DNA of 64,000 nucleotides from Streptomyces sp. WM4235 (GTDB lineage Bacteria; Actinomycetota; Actinomycetes; Streptomycetales; Streptomycetaceae): contig NZ_LGDE01000215.1 in NCBI RefSeq assembly GCF_001279725.1, forward strand, positions 8,308-72,307. Reading direction: 5' to 3'. The translations under genes and the position numbers were made by a program. The notes under the pieces are model-generated. The model saw only the letters and a program-made list of their open reading frames with translations, was not told the origin of the DNA and did not search any database. Shown here one piece after another: positions 16,905-24,973 of the stretch (its first letter is position 1; the number at the start of each line of letters is the position of its first letter).

Positions 16905-16924
16905 AAGTGGGGAACTCCCCACTT
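16905..16924. promoter_or_regulatory. TetR operator, copy 2
   Basis: AAGTGGGGA-AC-TCCCCACTT, identical to copy 1 except for the two central bases. Centre-to-centre spacing is 29 bp, close to three helical turns, so two dimers could bind on nearly the same face. Confidence 0.85.
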
Positions 16925-16975
16925 CACTGTAGGTCACCACCTCCATCGGCGCGCACCCACGTAAGGAAGCTGATC

Positions 16976-17713
16976 ATGTCGGGTATTCGAGGCAAGGTCG
17001 TCGCGATCACGGGCGCCGGCAGCGGCATCGGCGAGGCGACCGCGATCCACCTCGCCGAAAGGGGCGCCCGGCTCGTGCTCGGCGGCCGCGGGGAGGACCG
17101 GCTGAACGCGGTCGTGGAGGGCATCACCGCCAACGGCGGCAGCGCCGTCGGCGTGGTCGTCGACGTCACCCGCCGCGAGGACCTCCGGCGCCTGACGGAC
17201 ACGGCCGTCGACCGGTTCGGCCGGCTCGACGTCCTCGTCTCCAACGCGGGCACGATGGCCGTCTCGCCGTTCGACGACCTGCGCCAGGACGACTGGGACG
17301 CCATGGTCTCCACCCACATCACGGGCCTGCTCAACGGCATCGGGGCGGCGCTGCCCGTCTTCCGCCGACAGGGCTCCGGCCAGTTCGTCAACGTCGGCTC
17401 CACCGCGGCCCACGTCGTCAAGTCGCCCCAGACGGTCTACGCGGCCACCAAGACGGCGGTGAAGGTGCTCACCGAGGGACTGCGCCAGGAAGCGGGCCCC
17501 GACCTGCGCGTGACCCTCGTCTCGCCCGGCTTCACCCACACCGAGGGCGTGGGCAAGGGAGCCGCCCCCGAGATCGCGGCCGCGATGATCCGCCTGCGCG
17601 ACGAGATCGCCATGCCCCCCTCGGCCGTCGCCTCCGCCATCGGCTACGCGATCGAACAGCCCGACGGCATCGACATCGGCGAGATCGTCGTCCGCCCCAC
17701 CGCACAGGCCTGA
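16976..17713 (+). CDS. Short-chain dehydrogenase/reductase
   Basis: A 245-residue classical SDR oxidoreductase. The cofactor motif TGAGSGIG (12-19), SNAG (89-92), catalytic Ser142 and Tyr155-x3-Lys159 in VYAATKTAVK are all present. An arginine-rich GGRGEDRL after beta-2 suggests NADP(H). The ATG at 16976 has AAGGAAG about 7 bases upstream; upstream in-frame sequence crosses the operators and is rejected. It is under likely control of the divergent TetR repressor. The substrate is unknown. Confidence 0.94.
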   Translation: MSGIRGKVVAITGAGSGIGEATAIHLAERGARLVLGGRGEDRLNAVVEGITANGGSAVGVVVDVTRREDLRRLTDTAVDRFGRLDVLVSNAGTMAVSPFDDLRQDDWDAMVSTHITGLLNGIGAALPVFRRQGSGQFVNVGSTAAHVVKSPQTVYAATKTAVKVLTEGLRQEAGPDLRVTLVSPGFTHTEGVGKGAAPEIAAAMIRLRDEIAMPPSAVASAIGYAIEQPDGIDIGEIVVRPTAQA

Positions 17714-17770
17714 CCGGATCGCCGCCCGGCCCTCGCACGGGCCCGACCCCGAACCGCCCCCGGGCATGAC

Positions 17771-17802
17771 AAAGGCCCCGCGGCCGGAGCCGCGGGGCCT
17801 TT
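17771..17802. terminator. Bidirectional terminator between the SDR gene and ssrA
   Basis: AAAGGCCCCGCGGC and its complement form a perfect 14-bp stem with a CGGA loop. It ends in TTT on both strands and separates the convergent SDR gene and tmRNA. Confidence 0.85.
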
Positions 17803-17818
17803 GCCCACATGGGATGAG

Positions 17819-18204
17819 TGGAGATGGCGGGAATCGAACCCGCGTCCAACGGTGCAGAAGTAGGGCTTCTCCGAGCGCATTCCGCTGCGCTTTTCTCAGC
17901 CCCGGAGATCACACGGACAAGTCTCCGACGGGCTCAGTCACTGTTTGATTTCCCTCAAACCCCCGTGACCGGGGCTAGAGGTTTAGATCCCTAGTTGACG
18001 CCAGGATCCGGACCGGGACCACTTCCGGGCTGACGCTCCTCACAGAGGCTTCAGCTCACTGTTATTAGGCAGCGAGGGTGAAGCGGGAGTTATCGCTCTT
18101 GGAGTTGGCGATTATTGTTTGCGACATATGGTTTACGAGATCATTGCCGCTTCCTCGGCTCGCTTCCCCTACATCGACATCCGCTGTCGAAACCGATCAT
18201 CCCC
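17819..18204 (-). ncRNA. ssrA: Transfer-messenger RNA (tmRNA)
   Basis: A 386-base one-piece tmRNA. The 5' GGGGATG pairs with 3' CATCTCC to form the acceptor stem. The T-arm GGTTCGATTCC and the tRNA-like 3' end are clear, and CCA is not encoded. The messenger part shows TAATC before a GCC resume codon and encodes the tag ANSKSDNSRFTLAA followed by tandem TAA stops. Together with SmpB, whose gene lies 84 bases upstream of the tmRNA 5' end, it rescues stalled ribosomes and tags the product for proteolysis. Exact 5' and 3' ends come from stem pairing. Confidence 0.95.
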
Positions 18205-18288
18205 ATGTTTTTTTATCAAGTGACCCCACCCGCGAGCGGGAGGCGCTGACGCCATCGTACGCGAAGTGGACCTCGGGATGCCAGGTGA

Positions 18289-18774
18289 TTACACCGTGCC
18301 CCGCTGCTTGCGTCGGACGGCCGCCACGGCGCGGTTCGTCTCACGGGTGTCCTGCTTCTCCCGCAGGGTCTGTCGCTTGTCGTACTCCTTCTTCCCCTTG
18401 GCCAGCGCGATCTCGACCTTCGCGCGGCCGTCCTTGAAGTACAGGGACAGGGGCACGATCGTGTGACCCGACTCCGACGACTTCGAGTCCAGCTTGTCGA
18501 TCTCCTCCCGGTGCATCAGGAGCTTGCGCTTGCGCCGCGAGCTGTGGTTGGTCCACGTGCCCTGGCTGTACTCCGGCACGTGCACGTTGTACAGCCAGGC
18601 CTCGTTGCCCTCCATCGACACGAAGCCGTCGACCAGCGACGCCCGACCCTGACGCAGGGACTTGACCTCGGTGCCCGTGAGCACGAGACCGCACTCGTAG
18701 GTGTCGAGGATCGTGTAGTCGTGCCGCGCCTTCTTGTTCTGGGCGATCAGCTTGCGCCCTTTTTCCTTAGCCAT
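18289..18774 (-). CDS. smpB: SsrA-binding protein SmpB
   Basis: A 161-residue SmpB, the RNA-binding partner of tmRNA in trans-translation. The OB-fold core is recognisable ([38 protein letters not shown]). The C-terminal basic tail [18 protein letters not shown] inserts into the mRNA channel in known complexes. The start ATG 18774 lacks a clear ribosome site but begins the conserved [16 protein letters not shown]. It lies 18 bases after the S41 protease gene, suggesting a protease-smpB-ssrA transcription order. Confidence 0.97.
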   Translation of the reverse strand: MAKEKGRKLIAQNKKARHDYTILDTYECGLVLTGTEVKSLRQGRASLVDGFVSMEGNEAWLYNVHVPEYSQGTWTNHSSRRKRKLLMHREEIDKLDSKSSESGHTIVPLSLYFKDGRAKVEIALAKGKKEYDKRQTLREKQDTRETNRAVAAVRRKQRGTV

Positions 18775-18792
18775 AGTGCGGTCATTTTCGCA

Positions 18793-19980
18793 CTACGGAC
18801 CCACTCGAAGGCCACCCAATACCTTGCGGGCCCGCTCCTCGGTCCCCTCGGCCGCCGACAGGTCCGGGTCGATGCCCCTGCCGTCGAGGCTGCGGCCCGC
18901 CGGCGTGCGGTACGTGCCGACCGTCAGCTCCGCCACCGAACCGTCCGGGAGCTCCGTCGGCATCTGCACCGAGCCCTTGCCGAAGGTGCGGCTGCCGACC
19001 GTCACCGCGCGGCCCCGGTCCTGGAGGGCGCCGGCGACCAGTTCGGCGGCGCTCATCGTGCCGCCGTCGACCAGCGCCACCAGCGGCCGTGCGGTGTCCC
19101 CGCCCGGCCGCGCGTACAGGGCCCGCTCGGAGCCCCGTACGTCGTACGTCGCCACCAGGCCGCCGTCGAGGAACGCGGAGGCCGCGGTCACCGCCTCGGT
19201 GACCAGCCCGCCCGGGTTCCCCCGCAGGTCCAGCATCAGGCCGGCGCCCGGCGGGGCCGCGCGGACGGCGTCCCGCACCCGCTCCCCCGAACCCCGGGTG
19301 AACGAGGCGACCTTGATGACGGTGACACCGTCCGCGAGACGGCGTACCGTCACCGGCTCGACGCGCAGTTGCTGCCGGCGGACGGTCTCGGTGAAGTCGG
19401 CCCCGGCCCGGCTGAGGCCCAGCACGACCGGGGTGCCGGCCTCGCCGCGCAGGAGGGCCACCACGTCGGCGACCGACCGGCCCGTGACGCCCTTGCCGTC
19501 CACGCTCAGCAGCCGGTCGCCGGCCCGCAGCCCGGCCCGGGAGGCGGGGCTGCCGGGCTGGACCCGGTCCACCTCGATCCGGCCGTCGGTACGGCGCTCG
19601 GCCCACAGCCCGACACCGGTCCAGCGGCCGTCCAGGTCCTCGGCGAAGGCCGCGTACTCGTTCTGGTCGTAGACCATGCCCCAGCGGTCGCCACTGCGGC
19701 TGACGACGTCCTGGGCGGCCTTCTTGCCGGACTTGCCCTCGGCCGCGGCCTCGGCGGCGGCGCGTGCGACGGCGTCCCGGTCGGCGGTGCCCGCCGCGGG
19801 CGCGCCCGCGGTCTTGTCGTGCGTACGGGCCACCAGGACCCCCGCCGTGTCCACGGCGTCGGCCCGGTCCCAGCAGCCGGTGCCCGCGGCGGTACCGACG
19901 GCCGCGAGGAAAGCCAACGTCAGAGCGGCCCCGCGACGCAGGTCGCGGGGCCGGCGACAGAGAGGGGGTGAGCCCGGCAT
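18793..19980 (-). CDS. S41-family C-terminal processing peptidase with PDZ domain
   Basis: A 395-residue membrane-anchored tail-specific protease. An N-terminal signal anchor (about 15-33) and linker are followed by a PDZ domain (about 120-205, VQPGSPASRAGLRAGDRLL). The S41 core has the catalytic serine S310 in GGTMSAAEL and lysine K335 in TFGKGSVQ. It cleaves proteins outside the membrane near their C termini; targets are unknown. ATG 19980 begins a plausible basic-hydrophobic leader. It lies between ftsX and smpB on the same strand with 10- and 18-base gaps, a conserved Streptomyces order. Confidence 0.93.
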   Translation of the reverse strand: MPGSPPLCRRPRDLRRGAALTLAFLAAVGTAAGTGCWDRADAVDTAGVLVARTHDKTAGAPAAGTADRDAVARAAAEAAAEGKSGKKAAQDVVSRSGDRWGMVYDQNEYAAFAEDLDGRWTGVGLWAERRTDGRIEVDRVQPGSPASRAGLRAGDRLLSVDGKGVTGRSVADVVALLRGEAGTPVVLGLSRAGADFTETVRRQQLRVEPVTVRRLADGVTVIKVASFTRGSGERVRDAVRAAPPGAGLMLDLRGNPGGLVTEAVTAASAFLDGGLVATYDVRGSERALYARPGGDTARPLVALVDGGTMSAAELVAGALQDRGRAVTVGSRTFGKGSVQMPTELPDGSVAELTVGTYRTPAGRSLDGRGIDPDLSAAEGTEERARKVLGGLRVGP

Positions 19981-20047
19981 GGCGCCGAGTCTAGGACAAG
20001 CCCCGCGGCGGCACGGTGGGTTGACCCGACCGCACACGGGGCGCTTG

Positions 20048-21070
20048 TCACACCTTCAGGTACTTGCGCAACGCGATGAACGCCGCCAGGGAGGGCATCA
20101 GCAGCCCGATGGCGAGCACCAACGGCAGCTTGGTGAGGACGGAGTCCCAGCCGATGAAGTTGATCAATTCCAGCTTGTCGCGGAGCGTCACGCCGTGGTC
20201 GATCACGAAGTACTGGCCGGCGCCGAGCATCCCGCAGGCGAGCACCGCGCCGATGAGGCCGGCGACGGCCGCCTCCATGATGAACGGCACCTGGATGTAG
20301 AAGCTGGACGCGCCCACCAGCCGCATGATGCCGGTTTCCCGCCGACGGCTGAACGCGGAGACGCGCACCGTGTTGACGATCAGCAGCAACGCCACGATCA
20401 GCATGATCAACATGATGCCGAGCGCGGCCCAGTTGAGGGAGCCGAGCAGGCTGAAGAGGCTCTCGACCTCACGGTTCTGGTCCTGGACCGACTGAACGCC
20501 CTCGCGCCCCGAGAAGGCGCTGGTGATGACCCCGTACTGTTCCGGGTTCTTGAGCTTGACCCGGAAGGAGTCGGGCATCTGGTCCGGGGTGACGACCGAG
20601 GCCAGCGCGGTGTCCCCGTACCGCTCCTTGTAGTGCTTGAACGCCTCGTCGGACGACTCGTACACGACGTTCTGGACGAGGTCGATCTTCTTCAGATCGG
20701 TCTCGATCTGCTTCTTCTGCTCATCGGTGACCGCGCCCTTCTCACAGGGCTGCTTGACCCGCTCCGGCCCGGCGTTGCCCTTGGCGGGGTCGGGCTTGTT
20801 CGCGTCGGGCTTGGCCGGGTCCGCGGCGGGCGTCTCGGCGGCCCTGGCGGCGTCGGTGGCGTCCTTGGCGTCGCTCTTGTTGCAGAGGTAGACCGTGACG
20901 TTGACCTTGCCGTACCAGTACCCCTTCATCGCGCTGACCTGGTCGCGCATGAGCAGGGAGCCACCGAACAGGGCCAGCGACAGGGCCACGGAGATGATGA
21001 CCGCGAAGGTCATGGTGAGATTGCGACGGAGACCGACGCCGATCTCCGACATGACGAACTGGGCGCGCAT
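20048..21070 (-). CDS. ftsX: Cell division protein FtsX
   Basis: A 340-residue permease-like membrane protein that works with FtsE to activate peptidoglycan hydrolases. One N-terminal TM helix (about 21-41) is followed by a large extracytoplasmic domain, then three C-terminal TM helices (about 213-233, 260-283, 311-333). Two cysteines, C63 and C109, flank an Ala/Pro/Asp/Lys-rich insertion of about 45 residues and could form a disulfide. ATG 21070 has AAAGGA 6 bases upstream. It starts 9 bases after the ftsE stop. Confidence 0.95.
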   Translation of the reverse strand: MRAQFVMSEIGVGLRRNLTMTFAVIISVALSLALFGGSLLMRDQVSAMKGYWYGKVNVTVYLCNKSDAKDATDAARAAETPAADPAKPDANKPDPAKGNAGPERVKQPCEKGAVTDEQKKQIETDLKKIDLVQNVVYESSDEAFKHYKERYGDTALASVVTPDQMPDSFRVKLKNPEQYGVITSAFSGREGVQSVQDQNREVESLFSLLGSLNWAALGIMLIMLIVALLLIVNTVRVSAFSRRRETGIMRLVGASSFYIQVPFIMEAAVAGLIGAVLACGMLGAGQYFVIDHGVTLRDKLELINFIGWDSVLTKLPLVLAIGLLMPSLAAFIALRKYLKV

Positions 21071-21079
21071 GGCGTCCTT

Positions 21080-21769
21080 TCAGTGCTGGTAGCCGTAGAC
21101 GCCGCGCGACTGGTCGCGCACGAGACGGCCCTGTTCGAGTTCGATGACGCGCTTGCGCATCTGGTCCACGATCTGCTGGTCGTGCGTCGCCATGATCACG
21201 GTGGTGCCGGTCCGGTTGATCCGGTCCAGCAGCTTCATGATGCCGACGGAGGTCTGCGGGTCGAGGTTGCCGGTCGGCTCGTCCGCGATCAGCAGGGCGG
21301 GGCGGTTGACGAAGGCGCGGGCGATGGCCACGCGCTGCTGCTCGCCGCCGGAGAGCTCGCCGGGCATCCGGCTCTCCTTGCCCCCCAGCCCCACCAGCTC
21401 CAGGACCTGCGGAACGGCCTTGCGGATCTCGCCGCGCGGCTTGCCGATGACCTCCTGTGCGAAGGCGACGTTCTCGGCCACCGTCTTGTTGGGGAGGAGC
21501 CGGAAGTCCTGGAAGACGGTCCCCAGCTGGCGCCGCATGTGCGGGACCTTCCAGTTGGAGAGCTTGGCGAGGTCCTTGCCCAGGACGTGGACCTGGCCGT
21601 GGCTCGCCCGCTCCTCGCGCAGCACCAGCCGCAGGAACGTGGACTTGCCGGAGCCGGAGGAGCCGACCAGGAAGACGAACTCGCCCTTCGCGATGTCCAG
21701 CGAGACATCTCTGAGTGCGGGGCGGCTCTGCTTCGGGTAGGACTTGGAGACACTGTCGAATCGGATCAC
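21080..21769 (-). CDS. ftsE: Cell division ATP-binding protein FtsE
   Basis: A 229-residue ABC ATPase, the usual FtsE length. Walker [10 protein letters not shown] (36-44), the signature LSGGEQQR (139-146), Walker B LLIADEP (159-165) and the H-loop MATHD are all intact. It couples ATP hydrolysis to FtsX and cell-wall hydrolases at the membrane. The start is GTG 21769 ([13 protein letters not shown]), chosen by family alignment; the ribosome site is weak. It is the first gene of the ftsE-ftsX-protease-smpB-ssrA run. Confidence 0.96.
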   Translation of the reverse strand: MIRFDSVSKSYPKQSRPALRDVSLDIAKGEFVFLVGSSGSGKSTFLRLVLREERASHGQVHVLGKDLAKLSNWKVPHMRRQLGTVFQDFRLLPNKTVAENVAFAQEVIGKPRGEIRKAVPQVLELVGLGGKESRMPGELSGGEQQRVAIARAFVNRPALLIADEPTGNLDPQTSVGIMKLLDRINRTGTTVIMATHDQQIVDQMRKRVIELEQGRLVRDQSRGVYGYQH

Positions 21770-21991
21770 GGGTGCACCACGGTCGCCGGGAGTAGGTGAG
21801 CGTGACCATACGCGAACGGGCGCGGGGTGTGGACCCGGCATCCGGACTTGACCGATATGTCCCGCGTCCCGGGGCCGCCCGATCGCGATGGCCCGGACGG
21901 GCCGCGCCGAATGTCGTGGAAGCCGGCACAGTGGTAGGGGGAACGGACCCGTCCCCCTTGCCGTTGTACCAGGGGACGAGAGGAGGAGCGC

Positions 21992-22180
21992 ATGACATAT
22001 GACCGGCTCGTGTGCGCGAACTGCGCCGCACCCGTCAACCAGGGCCGCTGCCCTGTGTGCCGGGCGAACCGGGAGCGCCTCCAGCAGGAGAGCCCCTTCG
22101 CCGGCCTGAATCCCATGGCGCTCATCGCGCTTCTGGTGGTGCTGGTGGCGGCTCTGGCGCTGGTGGCCCAGACCGCGTAG
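21992..22180 (+). CDS. Mini zinc-ribbon membrane protein, function unknown
   Basis: A 62-residue protein with two zinc-ribbon knuckles, C8-x2-C11 and C20-x2-C23 ([20 protein letters not shown]), followed by one C-terminal TM helix (about 42-60). The very strong ribosome site GAGGAGGAG before ATG 21992 argues that it is a real gene. It faces right, divergent from ftsE and convergent with prfB. The zinc ribbon would be cytosolic and membrane-tethered. I do not recognise a named family. Confidence 0.8.
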   Translation: MTYDRLVCANCAAPVNQGRCPVCRANRERLQQESPFAGLNPMALIALLVVLVAALALVAQTA

Positions 22181-22266
22181 TTCGACCGCGTGGCTGCCCG
22201 CGCAGTCCCGACCGCGTGGCTGCGAGCGCGCCGTTCTTCCGCCGCGTCCCGATCGCACGTACGCGA

Positions 22267-22299
22267 AAGGCCCGGACACCTTGGGGTGCCCGGGCCCTT
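22267..22299 (-). terminator. Terminator downstream of prfB
   Basis: A GC-rich hairpin with about a 14-bp imperfect stem (AAGG-CCCGG-CACC and complement) closes with TTT on the minus strand. It lies between the convergent prfB and mini zinc-ribbon genes and may serve both. Confidence 0.7.
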
Positions 22300-22343
22300 C
22301 CACGTTCACGCGTACCCGCCGCCGAACGGTCCGACGCTCTCCA

Positions 22344-22379
22344 GCACGTGCTCAAGCACGTCCTCAAGCGCGTTCTTAA
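22344..22379. repeat. Three tandem 12-bp repeats at the end of prfB
   Basis: Units GCACGTGCTCAA, GCACGTCCTCAA and GCGCGTTCTTAA run head to tail. On the coding (minus) strand each unit boundary presents a stop codon in the prfB frame (TAA, then TGA, TGA), so the gene ends at the first unit and has two back-up stops. Confidence 0.8.
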
Positions 22380-23485
22380 GCGGTCTGCTCCTGCTGCTTG
22401 CGCCAGCGGATCCCGGCCTCCAGGAAGCCGTCGATCTCGCCGTCGAGCACCGCCTGCGGGTTGCCGACCTCGAACTCCGTCCGCAGGTCCTTGACCATCT
22501 GGTACGGGTGCAGGACGTAGGAGCGCATCTGGTTGCCCCAGGAGCTTCCGCCGTCCTTGAGGGCGTCCATCTTGTCCTTCTCCTCCTGGCGGCGCCGCTC
22601 CAGCAGCTTGGCCTGGAGCACGTTCATCGCGCTGGCCTTGTTCTGGATCTGCGAGCGCTCGTTCTGGCAGGAGACGACGATGCCGGTCGGGAGGTGCGTG
22701 ATGCGCACGGCCGAGTCGGTCGTGTTGACGCCCTGGCCGCCGGGGCCGGAGGCGCGGTACACGTCGACGCGCAGCTCGGCCTCGTCGATCTCGACGTGGT
22801 CGCTGGTCTCGACGACCGGCAGCACCTCGACGCCCGCGAAGGAGGTCTGGCGGCGGCCCTGGTTGTCGAAGGGCGAGATCCGGACGAGGCGGTGGGTGCC
22901 CTGCTCGACGGAGAGGGTGCCGTAGGCGTACGGGGCCTTGACGACGAAGGTGGTCGACTTGATGCCGGCCTCCTCCGCGTAGGAGGTCTCGTAGATCTCG
23001 GTCGGGTAGCCGTGCCGCTCGGCCCAGCGCAGGTACATGCGCTGGAGGCGCTCGGCGAAGTCGGAGGCGTCGACGCCTCCGGCCTCGGCGCGGATGTTGA
23101 CCAGGGCCTCGCGCTCGGAGTACTCGCCGGAGAGCAGGGTCCGGACCTCCATCTCGTCCAGCGCCTTGCGCACGGAGACCAGCTCGGTCTCCGCCTCCGC
23201 GAGGGTGTCCGCGTCGTCCATCTCCTGGGCGAGCTCGAAGAGCACGGAGAGGTCGTCGATGCGGCCCCGGAGGGTCTCGGTCTTGCGGACCTCGGCCTGG
23301 AGGTGCGAAAGCTTGCTCGTGATCTTCTGGGCGGCTTCCGGGTCGTCCCACAGGGACGGCGCGGCGGCCTGCTCCTCGAGCACGGCGATATCTGCCCTCA
23401 GCTTGTCGAGGTCCAGGACGGCCTCGATCGACCCCATGGTCGAGGAGAGGGACTTCAGCTCTTCGGAAACATCGACGACTGCCAC
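22376..23485 (-). CDS. prfB: Peptide chain release factor 2
   Basis: A 369-residue RF2 that releases peptides at UAA/UGA codons. The anticodon-mimic SPF (204-206) and the catalytic GGQ (249-251, [12 protein letters not shown]) are intact. There is no in-frame UGA near the start, so the programmed frameshift known from E. coli is absent. The GTG at 23485 is selected because conserved RF2 sequence begins there ([12 protein letters not shown]); upstream in-frame codons are not conserved. It is monocistronic, ending in tandem stops and a terminator. Confidence 0.96.
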   Translation of the reverse strand: MAVVDVSEELKSLSSTMGSIEAVLDLDKLRADIAVLEEQAAAPSLWDDPEAAQKITSKLSHLQAEVRKTETLRGRIDDLSVLFELAQEMDDADTLAEAETELVSVRKALDEMEVRTLLSGEYSEREALVNIRAEAGGVDASDFAERLQRMYLRWAERHGYPTEIYETSYAEEAGIKSTTFVVKAPYAYGTLSVEQGTHRLVRISPFDNQGRRQTSFAGVEVLPVVETSDHVEIDEAELRVDVYRASGPGGQGVNTTDSAVRITHLPTGIVVSCQNERSQIQNKASAMNVLQAKLLERRRQEEKDKMDALKDGGSSWGNQMRSYVLHPYQMVKDLRTEFEVGNPQAVLDGEIDGFLEAGIRWRKQQEQTA

Positions 23486-23577
23486 GGGTCCAGCGTAGCC
23501 GGTCGCGGGACGGCACTCTCCGGCCAGGCCGGCCGGGCCCGTACGGACATGCGCTCGCACGGGCGTACGCTCAGCAT

Positions 23578-23667
23578 ATGACTGTCCTCCTCGTGAAGCG
23601 CCGCCATGTGGACCACATGCGTGTCACCACCACGAGCTGTCTGCCGCCGGACCTCGCACGAGCCTGA
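23578..23667 (+). CDS. Putative leader peptide (RRHVD-type), 29 aa
   Basis: A short open frame from ATG 23578 to TGA 23667. It reads [19 protein letters not shown], then [10 protein letters not shown]. The core KRRHVDxxRV followed shortly by a cysteine matches the small putative leader peptides that I recall being annotated widely in Streptomyces, often ahead of sulfur-metabolism or transport genes. It lies 132 bases upstream of the 2OG oxygenase and points the same way. A role in attenuation or translation-coupled sensing is inference. I did not see a strong ribosome site. Confidence 0.6.
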   Translation: MTVLLVKRRHVDHMRVTTTSCLPPDLARA

Positions 23668-23799
23668 TCCACCCCGATCCGACTTCGGTCCTGTACGCGG
23701 ACACCCGGCCCCGGCGCCATCCCTGCCGACGGCCAGTCCCACCCGCTGCCCCGCCATCTCAGGGGAACAGGACCCCGTGACATCCGAAACGGAGCCGTC

Positions 23800-24849
23800 A
23801 TGCCGTCCGCGCACCCTTCCTCCTCCTCCCGTGCCGACTCTGGCACCACCTCCCTCGCGACCTCCCTCGCCGTCATCGACCTGTCCCGGGCCGACGACCC
23901 CGCCGAGCGCGAGGACTTCCTGCGCCGGCTGCACGCGGCCGCCCGGGACACCGGTTTCCTCTACCTGACCGGGCACGGGATCAGCGCGTCGGAAACCGCC
24001 CGCATCCTCGACCTGACCAGAGCCTTCTTCGCGCTCCCGGAGGCCGATCGGCTGGCCGTGAGCAACCTCAACTCCCCGCACTTCCGCGGCTACACCCGGA
24101 TCGGGCACGAGCTGACCGGCGGCGCCTCCGACTGGCGGGACCAGTTGGACGTGGGCGCCGAGCGGCCGGCGCCGGTGGTCGGCCCGGACGACCCGGCCTT
24201 CCTGTGGCTGGAGGGACCGAACCTGTGGCCGGCGACCCTGCCGGAGCTCCGCACGGTCGTCCTGGAGTGGCAGTCCCGCCTCGCCGCGGTGGCGCACCGC
24301 CTGCTGCGGGAGCTGCTGACCTCGATCGGCGCCCCCGCGGACTTCTTCGACGAGGCCTTCGCGGACCGCCCCCACCTGCACACGAAGCTGATCCGCTACC
24401 CCGGGTCCGCCCCGACCGGCGCGGACCAGGGCGTGGGCGCGCACAAGGACTACGGCTTCCTGACGCTGCTGCTCCAGGACTCGGTGGGCGGGCTCCAGGT
24501 CGTACGGGAGGGGCGCTACGTCGACATCCCGCCGCTTCCGGGGGCCTTCGTGGTCAACCTGGGCGAGCTGCTGGAGATAGCGACGGAGGGCTACCTGCGG
24601 GCCACCGACCACCGGGTGGTGAGCCCGCCGGGGGCGCAGGAGCGCTTCTCGGTGCCGTTCTTCTACAACCCGCGGCTGGACGCGGTGGTGGAGACCGTCC
24701 CCGGCGCGTACCTGAGCGAGGCGCCGGGCGTGGCCCACGACGCGTCGAACCCGCTGCACGCCGAGTACGGGCGCAACGAGCTGAAGGGGTGGGTACGGGC
24801 CCACCCGACCGTGGCCCGGCGCTGGCACCCGGAGCTGGTCTCGGCGTAG
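23800..24849 (+). CDS. 2-oxoglutarate/Fe(II)-dependent oxygenase, isopenicillin N synthase-like
   Basis: A 349-residue dioxygenase of the IPNS/1-aminocyclopropane-carboxylate-oxidase-like family. It has an N-terminal DIOX_N-type region (AVIDLSRAD, DTGFLYLTGHGIS). The iron ligands are H215-x-D217 (AHKDYGFLTLL) and H271 (TDHRVVSPPG), with the 2OG-binding R282-x-S284 (ERFSVPFF). It probably hydroxylates or oxidises a small molecule; the substrate cannot be read. A Ser/Ala-rich N-terminal tail precedes the fold. It is preceded by the RRHVD-type leader peptide and is convergent with pkaB. Confidence 0.92.
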   Translation: MPSAHPSSSSRADSGTTSLATSLAVIDLSRADDPAEREDFLRRLHAAARDTGFLYLTGHGISASETARILDLTRAFFALPEADRLAVSNLNSPHFRGYTRIGHELTGGASDWRDQLDVGAERPAPVVGPDDPAFLWLEGPNLWPATLPELRTVVLEWQSRLAAVAHRLLRELLTSIGAPADFFDEAFADRPHLHTKLIRYPGSAPTGADQGVGAHKDYGFLTLLLQDSVGGLQVVREGRYVDIPPLPGAFVVNLGELLEIATEGYLRATDHRVVSPPGAQERFSVPFFYNPRLDAVVETVPGAYLSEAPGVAHDASNPLHAEYGRNELKGWVRAHPTVARRWHPELVSA

Positions 24850-24870
24850 GCGGTGCGCGGGCCGCGGTGC

Positions 24871-24906
24871 GGCCGGGTCGGGCGGACGACGTACGCCGAC
24901 CCGGCC
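24871..24906. terminator. Candidate bidirectional terminator
   Basis: GGCCGGGTCGG pairs with CCGACCCGGCC, extended by GCG/CGC with one bulge, between the convergent oxygenase and pkaB genes. No T-tract, so it is weaker evidence than the other hairpins. Confidence 0.5.
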
Positions 24907-24973
24907 CGCCGATGTCCGGGGCCCGGCCGGGCCGGTCACGGGGCGCGGCCGGCGCCACCGCGGCCGGCGCCCG

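Noticed and set aside
22376..23485. Programmed +1 frameshift in prfB
   Set aside because: The gene is a single uninterrupted frame without an early in-frame UGA, so no frameshift is needed.
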